Below, in pieces: positions 23,191 to 33,083 of a DNA stretch of 64,000 bases. Location of the stretch: assembly GCA_031002005.1 (NCBI GenBank), contig CM061914.1, positions 14,060,148 to 14,124,147 on the forward strand, written 5' to 3'. Below the pieces are notes generated by a model, which saw nothing but the letters and a program-made list of their open reading frames with translations, was not told the DNA's origin and made no database searches. The DNA is from Vandiemenella viatica (taxonomy: Eukaryota; Arthropoda; Insecta; Orthoptera; Morabidae). The position numbers were made by a program, and so were the translations under genes. Positions within the stretch are counted from its first letter, which is position 1. Each line of letters opens with the position of its first letter.

Positions 23191-24605
23191 ACACTGGCGG
23201 AAATTAAAATCACAACACGCATACATGAATGGTAGAATTTTAGGAAACTTTGAAAATATATCCAGGGCCGTACCTAAAAGAAATAATAACAAATGGAAAT
23301 GGATCAGGCTAAGTTATTACCTTTTACAGTTGTCAGTGAGAAATGCGCCCAACTTGAGCACCAATACATTCGTGGATCCTTGCCGGCATTGACACAACAA
23401 GTGTTCGGATGTCTTCTTGGTGTATGTCTCACTACGCGTGCATGTCTTTTGCAGTAAGTTGTTGCACAGTTTGTGCTGGGTGACCATGTGATCTAATGTG
23501 TCTACTTCTGGTATCCTAGAAATGCTCTATTTGGGACAAATCTGGGAACCGTGCTGTCCATATTGTGATCGAAACTCCTTGCAAGGCTTGTGTGACGATG
23601 GCCGCAGTTTGAGGACGAGCACTGTCTTGCTGGAAAATACGATTCGGATGTTGAACATGTAGGGTACCACAATAAGATGCAGTACCCCGTCCACATAGTG
23701 ATGGGCTGTCATTGCCTTCAACAACAGCCGACTCAGTCATGCTATCGAAACTGATTGCCACCCAAACATGACACCGGTGACGGCACTTGCGTGAGGTTCT
23801 GAAATCACAGCAGATAAGCCGTTCCTCCACTACGCCTGCGAACATGTCGTCGATTATCACTTTGCCACAGAATCGAGACTCGTCTCTAAACACAAATGTA
23901 CGCCATTCACATGTCCATTGGTGTTTCGCATTATACCAGGGTAGATGATGAAGGAAATGAAATTAGATTAATGGGACACAATGCACAGGGGCCAGGGAGT
24001 GTAACCCAGCTTCAAGCAATTAGTTTACAATCATCCGGGGAGGGGCGGAAGCGAGGTGTGTAAACCACTACTTGGATCTGGCTTGCAGTCAACCATCTGC
24101 CAGCAACAGCCACCCACACCATTTGGCAGTCTTCACGTGCTGTTATTCATCTGTATGGACTTGTGCCTGCTCTAGGAGTATTAGAGCTTTTTTCCATCAC
24201 TGTGTAACAAGTCTGTATACTGACATTGCACTGCGGCAAATCGTTCTGGAGATTTCACGATATGATGCACCCTTTCAAAACACGTCAATTCTCCGACCTC
24301 TCTCACTGTTAGACATTTGTGTGTAGAGAGTTGTCACTCTTCGCCTTGGCATACTTAGACAACAAAAACTTGTGGGCAACCACGTGTCATGTGACACTAC
24401 ACTGTTCGCCACTTATAAGCTAAAAAAAAAAAAAAAAAAAATGCAATTTACATAATATATAGCACCGTAATTCTCACATTATTACATGTAAAACTTTTAA
24501 TGTTAAATCATTTAAACTCTTCATGCGGGCATATTTGGGGCCAAATTTCATTCGTTTATCACAACACCGTCTGGGTGCTGGGATTTTAATTTGCACCAGT
24601 TTGTG
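23191..24605 (-). mobile_element. Tc1-like transposon
   Basis: The left end CACTGGCGGAAATTAAAATC and the reverse complement of the right end, CACAAACTGGTGCAAATTAA, form an imperfect TIR. TA lies outside both ends (23189-23190 and 24606-24607). Length is about 1.4 kb. A poly(A) run at 24423-24440 interrupts the right portion. The transposase is on the minus strand and partial. Confidence 0.8.
23516..23893 (-). pseudogene. Tc1-like transposase, catalytic C-terminal part
   Basis: This is a DD34E-type transposase fragment. It shows MFRDESRFCGK, with the first Asp in RDESRF at the start of the frame. CHVWVAISFDSMTE is the conserved VWG-like strand. IFQQDSARPQTAA carries the second Asp, where functional copies usually have DNARPH. 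ARFPDLSQIEHF is a decayed version of the usual SPDLNPIEH, keeping the glutamate. The N-terminal DNA-binding domain lies to the right (23900-24550) but is not readable as one frame. Substitutions at conserved positions show long decay. Confidence 0.8.
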
Positions 24606-25264
24606 TATCAGTTGCTAAGTGTAAAGGTCAAACTGCACTTTACCAATACTGGCCTGTACCCTAACCGCAACGACAGCCGGCCGAGTGACGGCTCGCCCCC
24701 TCGCGTCCAAACTTTTCCATAGCTCACCCGTGTTCTTACCCGGTCTTCAGTATCCTTCAACGTTTACAAGTGATTGTTTCAGGGAATCAGTGTTGGGGAT
24801 GACAGGTAGGTTTGACACCCTACTTTATTATAGAGTACTGTACTTTATTCTGCACAGTTTTGGTACGAATGTACATTAAAATACTTTTTTATCTGACTCA
24901 CGTAATCACCTAACTGGTTGATATTTTATGTACAAAATAGTATCCCAGCGCAGTATTAACAATATCAACGCAATCTCAATGAAATGTCAATCACTCGCAC
25001 TTGACGCGTTTGTTTTGTCTGAGGTTCTTTTCGAGTCACTCAATACTTTTTGTTAGTGAAGAACGAGATTATAACATATTTTAATTTAAATATAAGTAGT
25101 AAAGATTTTGTATAGTAAAAATAATAATTTCATGTTATCTCAATGTTCTAGTCACAGAGTTTCTTATTTGGAAACTCGCAGTGCACCTATATCGTAGTCA
25201 CATAACTTGAAAAGAAGACCTACAGAATAAAGTGAAATTCAAACCACCGAGCGTCCTTGGCATT

Positions 25265-25400
25265 AAAAGATAAAAGCTTTGCCATTGGTAAAAGTCAATT
25301 TTAAGGCACGCAAAAATTACAGATGAGACCGAGATTTGAACCCGGACCTACAGTTTTCAAATCGCACGCAGTAATAATTTGAGTCACCAGTCCGAATATA
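25265..25400 (-). mobile_element. tRNA-derived SINE head (family S2)
   Basis: On the minus strand, CTGGTGACTCAAAT is an A-box-like motif and GGGTTCAAATCTCGG is a good B box, about 45 nt apart. A short body follows, ending about 25265. Pol III-type boxes with no acceptor-stem pairing argue for a SINE rather than a tRNA gene. A second, weaker tRNA-like head may lie at 25540-25600. Confidence 0.5.
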
Positions 25401-26322
25401 GGTGTGATGAAAAATAAGTTTTCAAACATGATAAAATAAACATATTCTTTTTCTATACCATATATTTTTGTTATCAAAAGACACGAATCCACTTTTATGT
25501 GTTTGAATACATATTTGTCAGTACTTCTAGATTAGTTTTGCGTCTGGTTACGGCGTGCGATTCGGGTGTGGGAGGTTCGGTTACAAATGCGGATTTCGGC
25601 TGCAATTTTTGTGGGTCGTAAAATTGGTCTTCAACTCTGGCAAAGCTCTGATTTTTTTAATGCGAAGATGCTAGGACTCTTCCTACACTTTACGAACATC
25701 TGATGAACATGGATGAAAAAAAAATACTTTTTTAAGGCAAATAATAACATGAAAACAACATTTAGTCGTAAGGGAAGGTAAATTTCCGAACTCTCTCGAT
25801 GCGCTTCTCCACATCTAGCAGGCCGATACTGATCCGCACCGTCAAAACATAAACCAATCCAATGACGGCCGAGTGTCGGACTGAGACCCGACCTTCAGAG
25901 GCCTCTCTAAAACCACTTTCGATCACCGGTGAGCAACACGTGGCTAAAATCTTGCCATATTGACTATTGAACATGAAGTAACTAAAATTGATAATTTTGA
26001 AGATGTGATTTACGAGTTTGCAGCTGTTAAAGCTAAAAAGAGAAGATTGTTTTTAGTTTATTGTGTTTTTTTAAATGAAGTTAATATTACATTTTTATTA
26101 ACTATAATTTTTAATAACAATAAATGTTTATTTAATTATATTTTATTAATATGATATTTTACACTTACAAGATATTATATTTTACTTAATTTTTAATTTA
26201 AATTTTCGAGGGGTGACACCATCGATATCCGCCCCGGGTGTCACCCACGCTAGCTACGCCACTGGTTCAAGCACGAACAATTATAATGGCATAAATGAAT
26301 GCAATTTTTCTCGGCGTTCTTT

Positions 26323-26506
26323 ATTTTTCGTCTTTCTGAAGGAAAAGGTTCCTAAAGTACGTACCGTTCACTGTATCCTACACAGGCATTTAGCCAAAAA
26401 ATTGAATGGCGAGCTGCATGATACTCTAAAAGTGTGCATTAAGATAATTAATCAAATTAAAGCTCATCCTCTCAATTCCCGACTATTTGCGAAGTTATGT
26501 GAAGAC
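26323..26506 (+). repeat. Duplicated segment of hAT-A transposase
   Basis: This about 185-bp stretch repeats 20722-20907 closely. Both encode FVFLKEKVPKV, GELHDTLKVCI and LNSRLFAKLCE, with substitutions such as HRHLAKKLN here for HVVVTKLS there. The surrounding sequence is ordinary transposase, so the copy was inserted into the gene or captured from a related hAT copy. Confidence 0.75.
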
Positions 26507-27013
26507 CGAGAATAAAGTCGCCGAAATATTGTGCATCAATAATAATATTACTCGGTTTGTTTCCCGAGAAACGTTTATAAATAAATTATAATGGCCTTTC
26601 AACTAAAAATTGACTTGTTAAAATCTTCACTGGCGCGTAAAGAAATTAAATATTTTTCAAACTTTCGACTATTAAAAGAAAATGAAGAGATACCCGACCG
26701 TGATTTGGAGATATATATTAAACATCTCGATAAATTAAGAGAAGACTTGAAAGCACGTTTCGAAGACTTGGAGAACATGCATGTTCCTGAATGGTTTGTT
26801 TCTCTATTTGATGTTAAAATTGATAATGAAGGTAATGAACCTGGCTTAGCAGATGTACTGATTGAAATATGCGTATATCTGGAAGCTAAAGCGTTGTTTA
26901 AAAATAAAAATCTCAGCGAATTTTGTAGCAATAACAATATTGTTACAAAATACCACAAGCTCAGAGCAGAAGCCGAACCTTTCTTACTTGCATTCCCAAC
27001 TTCATATATGGTT

Positions 27014-28212
27014 AACGTGACCAGACGTCCCGCTTTTGGCGGGACAGTCCCGATTTTTAACAATTTGTCCCGCGTCCTGCGGCGTTTTAAAAAAGTCCCG
27101 ATTTTTTGAAAATATGCATGACAAGCTAGAGAACGGCGGGAGAACGGGAAGGGAATATACGGCTTTCGGCGGCCATGTGGCTATTTAGCCAGGGTAGGAG
27201 ATTTATATTATTTTTGTCAATTTTATAATGTTAAACTTTAATGAAAACAAATAATTGTTGAGAACTGATTATCGAGAAGGGATTATCAAGAACTGATTAT
27301 CAATGGTCGCACTGTTGGTCAGTTGGTAACATTCGACCACAATTGTTTAGATTTAATTAACAATGGCATTTTTCAACACTGGCAAAGACGAAAACCAGAG
27401 ACAAGAGAGAAAGCATTTTGTAACTGCCTCTCAGACGATACACATCGTGCTGTGTCCTAGTGCTAGTTAAACAAGAGCTGTCAACAAATCAGCTGTTCAG
27501 ATAACTTGGGTAATTAATTTATTTCATAAATACATAAATGTTCTTGAATTTAGCAGGTCGTACTCTTATTATTTCTACTGTATTTTATAGAGGCGTCAAA
27601 AAGTCTAGCGTCGGTCTTGAAAGTGAACTTACGACTCACATTACGGCAAATTCAGAACTAAATTGGAATTATGTGCAAAAATCATTCCATCATATTACTC
27701 AAAATTTTCCGTACCGTATACTAACATTTCCGAAAACGATCTTTTTAATAAAGTATCATTATTTAAAACTGTAGAATACGCGCTGTCCTTACCAGGAACT
27801 AATGCTGCAACTGAACCTGTTTTTTTCTACGGTAAATAAAGTGTGGACATCAAAAAAAGGCACAATTAAGAGCTGAGGCTTTGAAGGTCAATATAATGTG
27901 TGAAATTTAATTTAACAAAGACTTGTGAAAAATTTCACGAGTTTTTAAACAATGACAGCAATTTACTGAAAAAAAAAATTAACTCAAATGAGAAATATGC
28001 CATAGAAAAAATACTATACAAGATTTTTAATATATTATATCTGTAAATTGTACTTATGTTGAAATTATATATATATTGCAATACTATTTTGCGTTATATA
28101 AAAAAATTTTGGTACTTCATATAGACCAACTTTTTAATCAAGAGAAACCCCCCCTCCCCCCCACCGGTCAGTGGTATCCCGCTTTACCAATGTTAAAATC
28201 TGGCCACTTTAC
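27014..28212. mobile_element. hAT-type element (hAT-C), ~1.2 kb
   Basis: The 8-bp TSDs ATATGGTT (27006-27013 and 28213-28220) flank the insertion, and deleting one TSD plus the element restores the hAT-A reading frame. The ends are AACGTGACCAGACGTCCCG and, reverse-complemented, GTAAAGTGGCCAGATTTTAA. They share the GTGRCCAGA core but are otherwise diverged. A GGGACAGTCCCGATTTT block is typical of one hAT group. Interior frames (27538-27774) are not recognisable, so this is probably non-autonomous. Confidence 0.75.
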
Positions 28213-28708
28213 ATATGGTTGAAGCTGGCTTTAGACACGCGAACGCTATTTTGACAAAACTGAACTTGGAAAACCGTGGTGATTTGCGACTAAAACTTAC
28301 CAATTTTCAACCGAACATCAGTAATTTTGCTGCTGCCCTTCAGACCCATCCATCTCACTAATATCAACTACTTTAATAAAAAGGTATGTTAACATATTTT
28401 TTATGTATTCAATAGTAGTCATAAAATGGCAGATGTTTTATCATCGAATATAATTTATTTAAATTTTCAATGATTATTTTGTGTTTTACATTTATGACAC
28501 TTATGGCTATAGGCAAGTTTCCATCTATCTATAATTTTGTTATTATTTTTTATGAATATAATAACAGTGTAAAATATCTCCTTTTTCTGTTAGTGTTGTT
28601 GGGTGGATTTTTTAAAGCGTGGGAACTGTAAATACTTTCTTTGGGTTGTTAAGCAAGGCTCCTTATTGCTTAGCATTAGAAGTGCTTAAAATGATTTAAA
28701 ATTTTTAT

Positions 28709-29011
28709 CAGTCATGGATCCAGGAATCTTTCGAGCCGGGGCAAGAACTGCGGGAATGCCGCCCGCCCCTTGCAACATTATTTAGAGCCCCCAAGTGTCG
28801 CCGCCCCGACTGTCGGTCAAACACATTATTGTCGCTCCCCCCACGATTGTTGGCCAAACTCATTGTTATCGCCGCCCGGCGCCCAGTGTACTAGTGGTGC
28901 TAAAAAAAGGTTTCCTCGACTTATATCGCCGCCCTTCAAACATGATTTTGCCACCCCCTTCAAGTTGGCACCCCGGTTTACACCCCCCCCCCTCGTCCAG
29001 ACCCGGCACTG
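28709..29011. mobile_element. Probable hAT-like MITE
   Basis: The left CAGTCATGGATCCAGGA and the reverse-complemented right CAGTGCCGGGTCTGGACGA are alignable. Putative 8-bp TSDs ATTTTTAT and GTTTTTGT agree at 6 of 8 positions. The interior is C-rich (GCCGCCC repeats), and the proline-rich frames it produces are not genes. The MITE lies between the end of the hAT-A transposase and the hAT-A right TIR. Confidence 0.5.
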
Positions 29012-29208
29012 GTTTTTGTTAAACGTTTAATCTGGGGGTCGATAAGAAGACAAATGACAAATGTTCTGTGAGGGGGTCGACGTGATAAAAAGTTTGGGGA
29101 CCCCTGGTCTAGTTGTACCAATCTTACTCCTCCGTGGTGACCGGCACGTAGAAGGTCGGGGTTCGACCTCGGGAATCGAAGGTTTTAATTAAGTTCTATG
29201 CAGGAGGT

Positions 29209-29828
29209 TGTAAGACTATTGCCTTTCTTGGGGTTGACATGATACTTACTTACTGTAGACCGAACTTCGTGCTTGCTAAAGTTTTAATTACTGACATACA
29301 GCACTAGAAGCCGGATAAATGAGTTCGTAGTCGCCGTCGGTCGCCAGATAGGGTCCAAACCAGTCCGATAAAAGTGTGAGGATAACTAATTAAGAGAAAT
29401 CTTCAAGTATTAAGTAATGAAAATAGGTTCTCCACACATTTATTAGAATAAAGTACACATCGAACCAATTGGCCACTATCAGAATTTAGATGATAAGGCT
29501 ATTGAAACTTCGTAATCCGTCGATTGCAAGATTCTTAGAAAAAAAAGGAAAGTTATTAATCCAAATCAGTCCACACTAAATTACTTTCGATGCCACACTT
29601 CACTGTTCTGGTATCTCAACCCACTGTTCAAATCAATTTAAAACATACGTCGCAATGGTTAAACTAGTTCATTCATTCTTCTTACTTCTTGCTACACCCG
29701 CACAGTTCGTATAGCGTCTCACATTACGCGACGCGAGCCGTCCGCTACCATACCTCGATAACGACTGACTTTAAACAATGTAGTCATGCGCTCACTTCGG
29801 AGCGGCGGAATGCTACTGTTATGTTACA
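29209..29828 (-). repeat. 3' LTR of the gag-only element
   Basis: Direct repeat of 33684-34301 in minus orientation. The two copies differ by a 4-bp CTTA repeat, an A/G difference in CAATTGG, and a short divergent patch within the first 20 bases. Confidence 0.9.
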
Positions 29829-29838
29829 TTCCCCAACT
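29829..29838 (-). promoter_or_regulatory. Polypurine tract of the gag-only element
   Basis: On the minus strand AGTTGGGGAA lies directly before the 3' LTR. It is mostly purine and in the expected place for plus-strand priming. Confidence 0.55.
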
Positions 29839-30363
29839 ACCAATTTGTGATAATTGTTCAGGTTTTTTCCAAAATAAAATGAAGAATTATCATTACAATA
29901 AAAAAAAAGAAAATTTACAAATACCAAGTTTCAAACTCTCGAGTGTGACCAACCTACTAACATAAGATACACAAAGCCATTTAACATATTTAAATAAAAA
30001 AACAGGCACACAAACAACATCAAGAAAACATATAAAAAAATACAGGAAGGAACCACATGAAATTGTTATAGTTTTCGTGGTCACAGTTCTCAAATAGACT
30101 GTCAGCTCTCGAGAAAATAAAACTGAAAAGAAAGAACATATATACACCGTGACAAAAATAATATTTTCGCTTCTACCGTAGGCTCTATGGGTGGAGTCCT
30201 CGGTTGCGACACTGGTAGAGGTCATTAACCTCTATACGACTTTTGTCGAAGCACTTCACGCACTACACTGCACTACACGAAGCCTACTGTTGTTGCTGCT
30301 GCTGCTTTGGCATTTTTTTCAGGCAGGGTACGAGAGTGGAAATGTGGATTTAGTTTACTGGCT
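29839..30363 (-). other. 3' noncoding part of the gag-only element
   Basis: Downstream of the second frame on the minus strand. A hydrophobic 110-codon frame (29893-30225) contains KTITISCGSFLYFFICFL. I do not recognise it, and length and composition do not separate it from chance AT-rich frames. Confidence 0.35.
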
Positions 30364-31311
30364 TTAGCCGGAAAAAAAATAAAAAAATAAAGATTTGTTC
30401 GCCGCAGCGATGAGGTAATTGGCATACGCCATACAAGGAAAAATTAGGAAAAAGAAGGAATAAAGGGTGTCCCCTATTCGTGACCATTGCGGAGTGAGTA
30501 GACATCCTCGTCCAACATCCATAGATGAAGGGCTCATCTCCACCCCTGTCACGTTAGCTTTCCACTTCCATTTGATATATTTCCGGTCGATTCTCTTCTT
30601 TTCTTTACGTATCTGTGGCTGCTTCAGCTTCCCGACATCTTCTTTACAAGTTCCGTAGTCTGTTGGTATTGATTCTTCATCTCCATACCGCTCTTTAGTT
30701 GCCAGAAATGTTCCGCATTGTTCGTATACTGCGCCAGCGGCTGCCGCGTGCTTCAAATTATTTTTGGCACAGGTACCAACACTGTTTACGCCTTGACTGT
30801 TACGCGTGTGTTGGCTACCGTCGCGCTCGCCGGCTGCGCCGTCATGAAATACATAAGACTTCCGCACAACTTTAATCCCGTCCAGGCTTACCTCGCCTGT
30901 ATCCATATTTTCCGAACCATCAATTCCTATTAACATCATCTCACCCTCGCGTAATTTCCTCTGTTCTCTCCAAATGTGTTCTTGAATTCTTTCGTTTTCA
31001 ATTTCAAAAATGTCATCTTCGCCTTCTCCTCTGATCTCAGATTCTTCGACTTCCATTTCCTGATCAAATTCATTTTCATCTTCTACCTCATCCGCCTTCA
31101 ATTCTTCACTTGTACTGGTTAATAAAATTTTCTCGTATCTTGTCGGTTCCTCTTCAACTTCGTTATTAAATACTGTATCGTATAGACATATTTCTGGTTG
31201 ATCCTTTTTCCGCCTCAAGCCTATTTTTTCTTCTTTTACTAATAATATTTTCTCTGTATTTGGCCTCTTTTCTGCCTCCGCCGCTGGCGAAGCCTTCTCA
31301 GTGGCAGGCAC
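30364..31311 (-). CDS. Second frame of the gag-only element, likely Gag fusion by -1 frameshift
   Basis: A 315-codon frame begins with a non-ATG codon that overlaps the gag TAG by one base, so it is reached only by moving back one base. Residues 1-45 are a linker rich in Lys and Glu (KASPAAEAEKRPNTEK). Residues 50-130 are strongly acidic (ELKADEVEDENEFDQEMEVE). The rest has RKSYVFHDGAAGERDG, a basic stretch KEKKRIDRKYIKWKWK, and a hydrophobic end LYSFFFLIFPCMAYANYLI. None matches protease, RT or integrase. The start of the frame resembles the gag-pro linker of the gypsy at 2384-10446, so it is probably what remains after the enzyme part of pol was deleted. The hydrophobic tail may be read-through into former noncoding DNA. 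Confidence 0.6.
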   Translation of the reverse strand: MPATEKASPAAEAEKRPNTEKILLVKEEKIGLRRKKDQPEICLYDTVFNNEVEEEPTRYEKILLTSTSEELKADEVEDENEFDQEMEVEESEIRGEGEDDIFEIENERIQEHIWREQRKLREGEMMLIGIDGSENMDTGEVSLDGIKVVRKSYVFHDGAAGERDGSQHTRNSQGVNSVGTCAKNNLKHAAAAGAVYEQCGTFLATKERYGDEESIPTDYGTCKEDVGKLKQPQIRKEKKRIDRKYIKWKWKANVTGVEMSPSSMDVGRGCLLTPQWSRIGDTLYSFFFLIFPCMAYANYLIAAANKSLFFYFFSG

Positions 31312-33083
31312 TAGTTTAAATGTCTGGTGCTGTCTTCTGAAACCACGGCTACCCTCTGTTCTTCATTTTGCGGTCGGTAGTTGTGATTCTGGAACCGCCT
31401 ATGAGATTTTCCTTCCTCTATGTTTTCCTTTTGAATTCCGTCTTGCCGGCATGAGTTTTCCGGTTCTTGCCGAAAATTTCTATTCCCTTGTCTTCGGTGG
31501 TTTTCCTGTCGGGATCCGTTATTTTGAAAATGATTAGAGTTATGTTGCCCCTGGTATCTTGTTCTGTACATTCTTTGCTCTTGTACATCTAATCTTCCCA
31601 GCATATCTACAGCATCCTTTATAGAGCAGATCTTGTGGCTAGTAAGTATTAGCTGTGTCTGTTCCGGTAACCTCGCCGCAATCATTCGTACATACTCTTC
31701 TTCACTATGAGGCTGGTCTAAGTATCGGCAAGATGCATAGCACCGCATGAAAAAATCGGTTTGCGATCCTCTTCTCGGGTCATAACGGTCACCGCACATT
31801 AATTCTGATTTTACGGCGATCTGCCGCTCTGCCGACCAGTAAAGATTCAAGAAATCTTCTTTGAACTGCTCGAAAGATGAAAATTCCTCCTCTAATTGCT
31901 CTGCCCACCGTCGGGGTCCTGCTCTTAAATGTTTTATTACCATATTAATTTTCTTCTCCTCACTAGCAGCCGTAAAAGGTGTAAAATTCTCGAAATTTTT
32001 AATAAACTTTACAGGATGGATGCCATTTCGGTCCGAAAATTCTTCCCAATCAATCTTTTCGTCGTAGCATTGAACAGGAACTACTGTGCCCTTTCCGGTT
32101 TCTTTGTATTTACAGAACTCTTCTCTCACTACACCCGGTACTTGTTTTAATACTTCTTGTTTTATAATTAGCGGAGCCTGTACCTTCATTCTTTCATCCA
32201 CAAATACGGCAGTTGACACTTTTAATTTCTCCAACTTCTCATCCAGCTGTTCCACCTCCGCAGTTATCTCTTTCATCCCAAATTTCACTTCCGCATAGCC
32301 CTGTCGGGTACCTTCTTGCAATGTTTGAAACTGTCCTTCGATCGTCTTTATACGGTGGCAGTGACTATCGCTTTTTTCTTGTAACTGCGCATACCGTTCT
32401 TGCAAGGCGTCGGTTTCCTGGCGCAAACTATTAGTTTCACCCTTTAACTCTTGTTTTAAATCGGAAAACTGGGTTGTTAAGTCCTCTGCTCGCATATTAC
32501 ACAAAGCACGATACTCTTCCATATCCTTACGTAATTCAGCTATTTGGGATTTGTGTTCTTTCAGAGACTTAGAATGTAATACTTCCGCGTCAGACTTTAG
32601 CTCAGCTTTTAGATTATCGAGCTTGGAATCAAAGGTTTGAGTACTTAACTTAAGATCTGAATCTAACTTTTCAAATTTATCATGGAGGATTTCAGTGCTT
32701 GACTTAAGGTCTGAATTTAAATGTTCAAATTTATCATGGAGGATTTCAGTACTTGATTTGAGATCCAAATTTAAATTTCCAAACTTGGAATTTAAGATCT
32801 CAGAATTCGTATTTAAATTTTCCAACTTGGAATTTTGAAACTCAGAATTTGTGTTTAAATTTTCAAACTTGGAATTTAAGCTTTCAATATTCGTACTCAT
32901 ATCTGACTTTAGTGAGCGCATTTCCGCTCTCAGGATATCCACCACCTCAGCGAGACTTAGACTAGCGTCTCCTTCCGTACCCGGCATGATTATAAATTTT
33001 ACACAGAAAACTGGATCAAAAAAATATTGTAAATTCGCTTCCCGCGAATCAGACAACCAGACCACAACAACGCCGTTATACAC
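31311..33083 (-). CDS. gag: Gag protein of the non-autonomous LTR element, intact
   Basis: This uninterrupted 590-residue frame would form a capsid packaging element RNA in the cytoplasm. The first ATG is 33083; a second start at 32987 (MPGTEGDASLSLAEVV) looks more natural because of the residues that follow. A long coiled coil with tandem repeats of the type SSTEILHDKFEHLNSDLK occupies about residues 60-170, followed by more heptad sequence to about 330. The capsid core has WEEFSDRNGIHPVKFIKNF, INMVIKHLRAGPRRWAEQL and FKEDFLNLYWSAERQIAVK (about 365-450). The C-terminus is Arg/Asn/Gln-rich with no CCHC zinc knuckle, so RNA binding would be by basic residues. The stop TAG at 31313-31311 follows a slippery heptamer. 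Confidence 0.85.
   Translation of the reverse strand: MYNGVVVVWLSDSREANLQYFFDPVFCVKFIIMPGTEGDASLSLAEVVDILRAEMRSLKSDMSTNIESLNSKFENLNTNSEFQNSKLENLNTNSEILNSKFGNLNLDLKSSTEILHDKFEHLNSDLKSSTEILHDKFEKLDSDLKLSTQTFDSKLDNLKAELKSDAEVLHSKSLKEHKSQIAELRKDMEEYRALCNMRAEDLTTQFSDLKQELKGETNSLRQETDALQERYAQLQEKSDSHCHRIKTIEGQFQTLQEGTRQGYAEVKFGMKEITAEVEQLDEKLEKLKVSTAVFVDERMKVQAPLIIKQEVLKQVPGVVREEFCKYKETGKGTVVPVQCYDEKIDWEEFSDRNGIHPVKFIKNFENFTPFTAASEEKKINMVIKHLRAGPRRWAEQLEEEFSSFEQFKEDFLNLYWSAERQIAVKSELMCGDRYDPRRGSQTDFFMRCYASCRYLDQPHSEEEYVRMIAARLPEQTQLILTSHKICSIKDAVDMLGRLDVQEQRMYRTRYQGQHNSNHFQNNGSRQENHRRQGNRNFRQEPENSCRQDGIQKENIEEGKSHRRFQNHNYRPQNEEQRVAVVSEDSTRHLN
31314..31320 (-). promoter_or_regulatory. -1 ribosomal frameshift slippery heptamer T TTA AAC
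   Basis: On the minus strand the gag codons CAT TTA AAC TAG contain T TTA AAC in exact X XXY YYZ phase, directly before the stop. Slipping back one base leads into the 30364-31311 frame. This is one of the most efficient known -1 shift heptamers. I did not identify a downstream pseudoknot by eye. Confidence 0.75.

Larger units (their letters stand above)
21149..26264. mobile_element. hAT-type element (hAT-B), no own transposase seen
   Basis: The ends CAGTGGCGTAGCTAG and CTAGCTACGCCACTG are a perfect 15-bp TIR flanked by 8-bp TSDs GTTCAAGC (21141-21148 and 26265-26272). Subterminal GGGTGTCACCC motifs occur at both ends. The 5.1-kb interior holds a MITE, a Tc1-like element and at least one SINE. 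I saw no hAT transposase belonging to it, so it is probably non-autonomous. It landed in the hAT-A transposase. Confidence 0.85.
19937..28361 (+). pseudogene. hAT-A transposase (ZBED5/FAM200-like), split into three by insertions
   Basis: The gene starts at ATG 19937 (MSSTTAKKICRQYSHEYLKY) and includes a BED-type finger pair (CLLC, then H in KDHLERV). Part 1 runs to 21140 with KKGKPYTIGEEIILPA, FAIQHDEST (first acidic residue), ATDGAPAMVGRYRGF (second) and VRWLSRGLQRL. hAT-B then interrupts it. Part 2 (26273-27005) holds DRDLEIYIKHLDKLREDL and the hAT dimerisation motif FLLAFPTSYMV. hAT-C interrupts exactly there. Part 3 (28221-28361) resumes with EAGFRHANAILTKLNLENRG and ends at TAA. Several stops and frameshifts occur apart from the insertions. 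In life it would excise and insert hAT-A copies with 8-bp TSDs. Confidence 0.85.
16332..29106 (+). mobile_element. hAT transposon (hAT-A, ZBED5-like), expanded to 12.8 kb by nested insertions
   Basis: The left end CAGGGATCCCCAAA and the right end TTTGGGGACCCCTG form a 14-bp TIR with one mismatch. They are flanked by identical 8-bp TSDs GTCTAGTT (16324-16331 and 29107-29114), which is the hAT hallmark. Subterminal motifs GGGGGTCGATAAG recur near both ends (16366 and 29035). Removing the nested elements leaves roughly 3 kb, a usual hAT size. Nested inside are a Harbinger-like piece with a SINE, a mariner carrying another mariner, a second hAT, a third hAT and a hAT-type MITE. The transposase runs in the plus direction and is broken. 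Confidence 0.9.

Noticed and set aside
28770..29030. Proline-rich protein
   Set aside because: Two overlapping frames arise from C-rich MITE sequence, with no start context or motifs.
30364..30500. Envelope transmembrane segment at the end of the second frame of the gag-only element
   Set aside because: One hydrophobic stretch only, no signal peptide, no furin-type site or cysteine pattern, and it lies at the frame end where read-through is likely.
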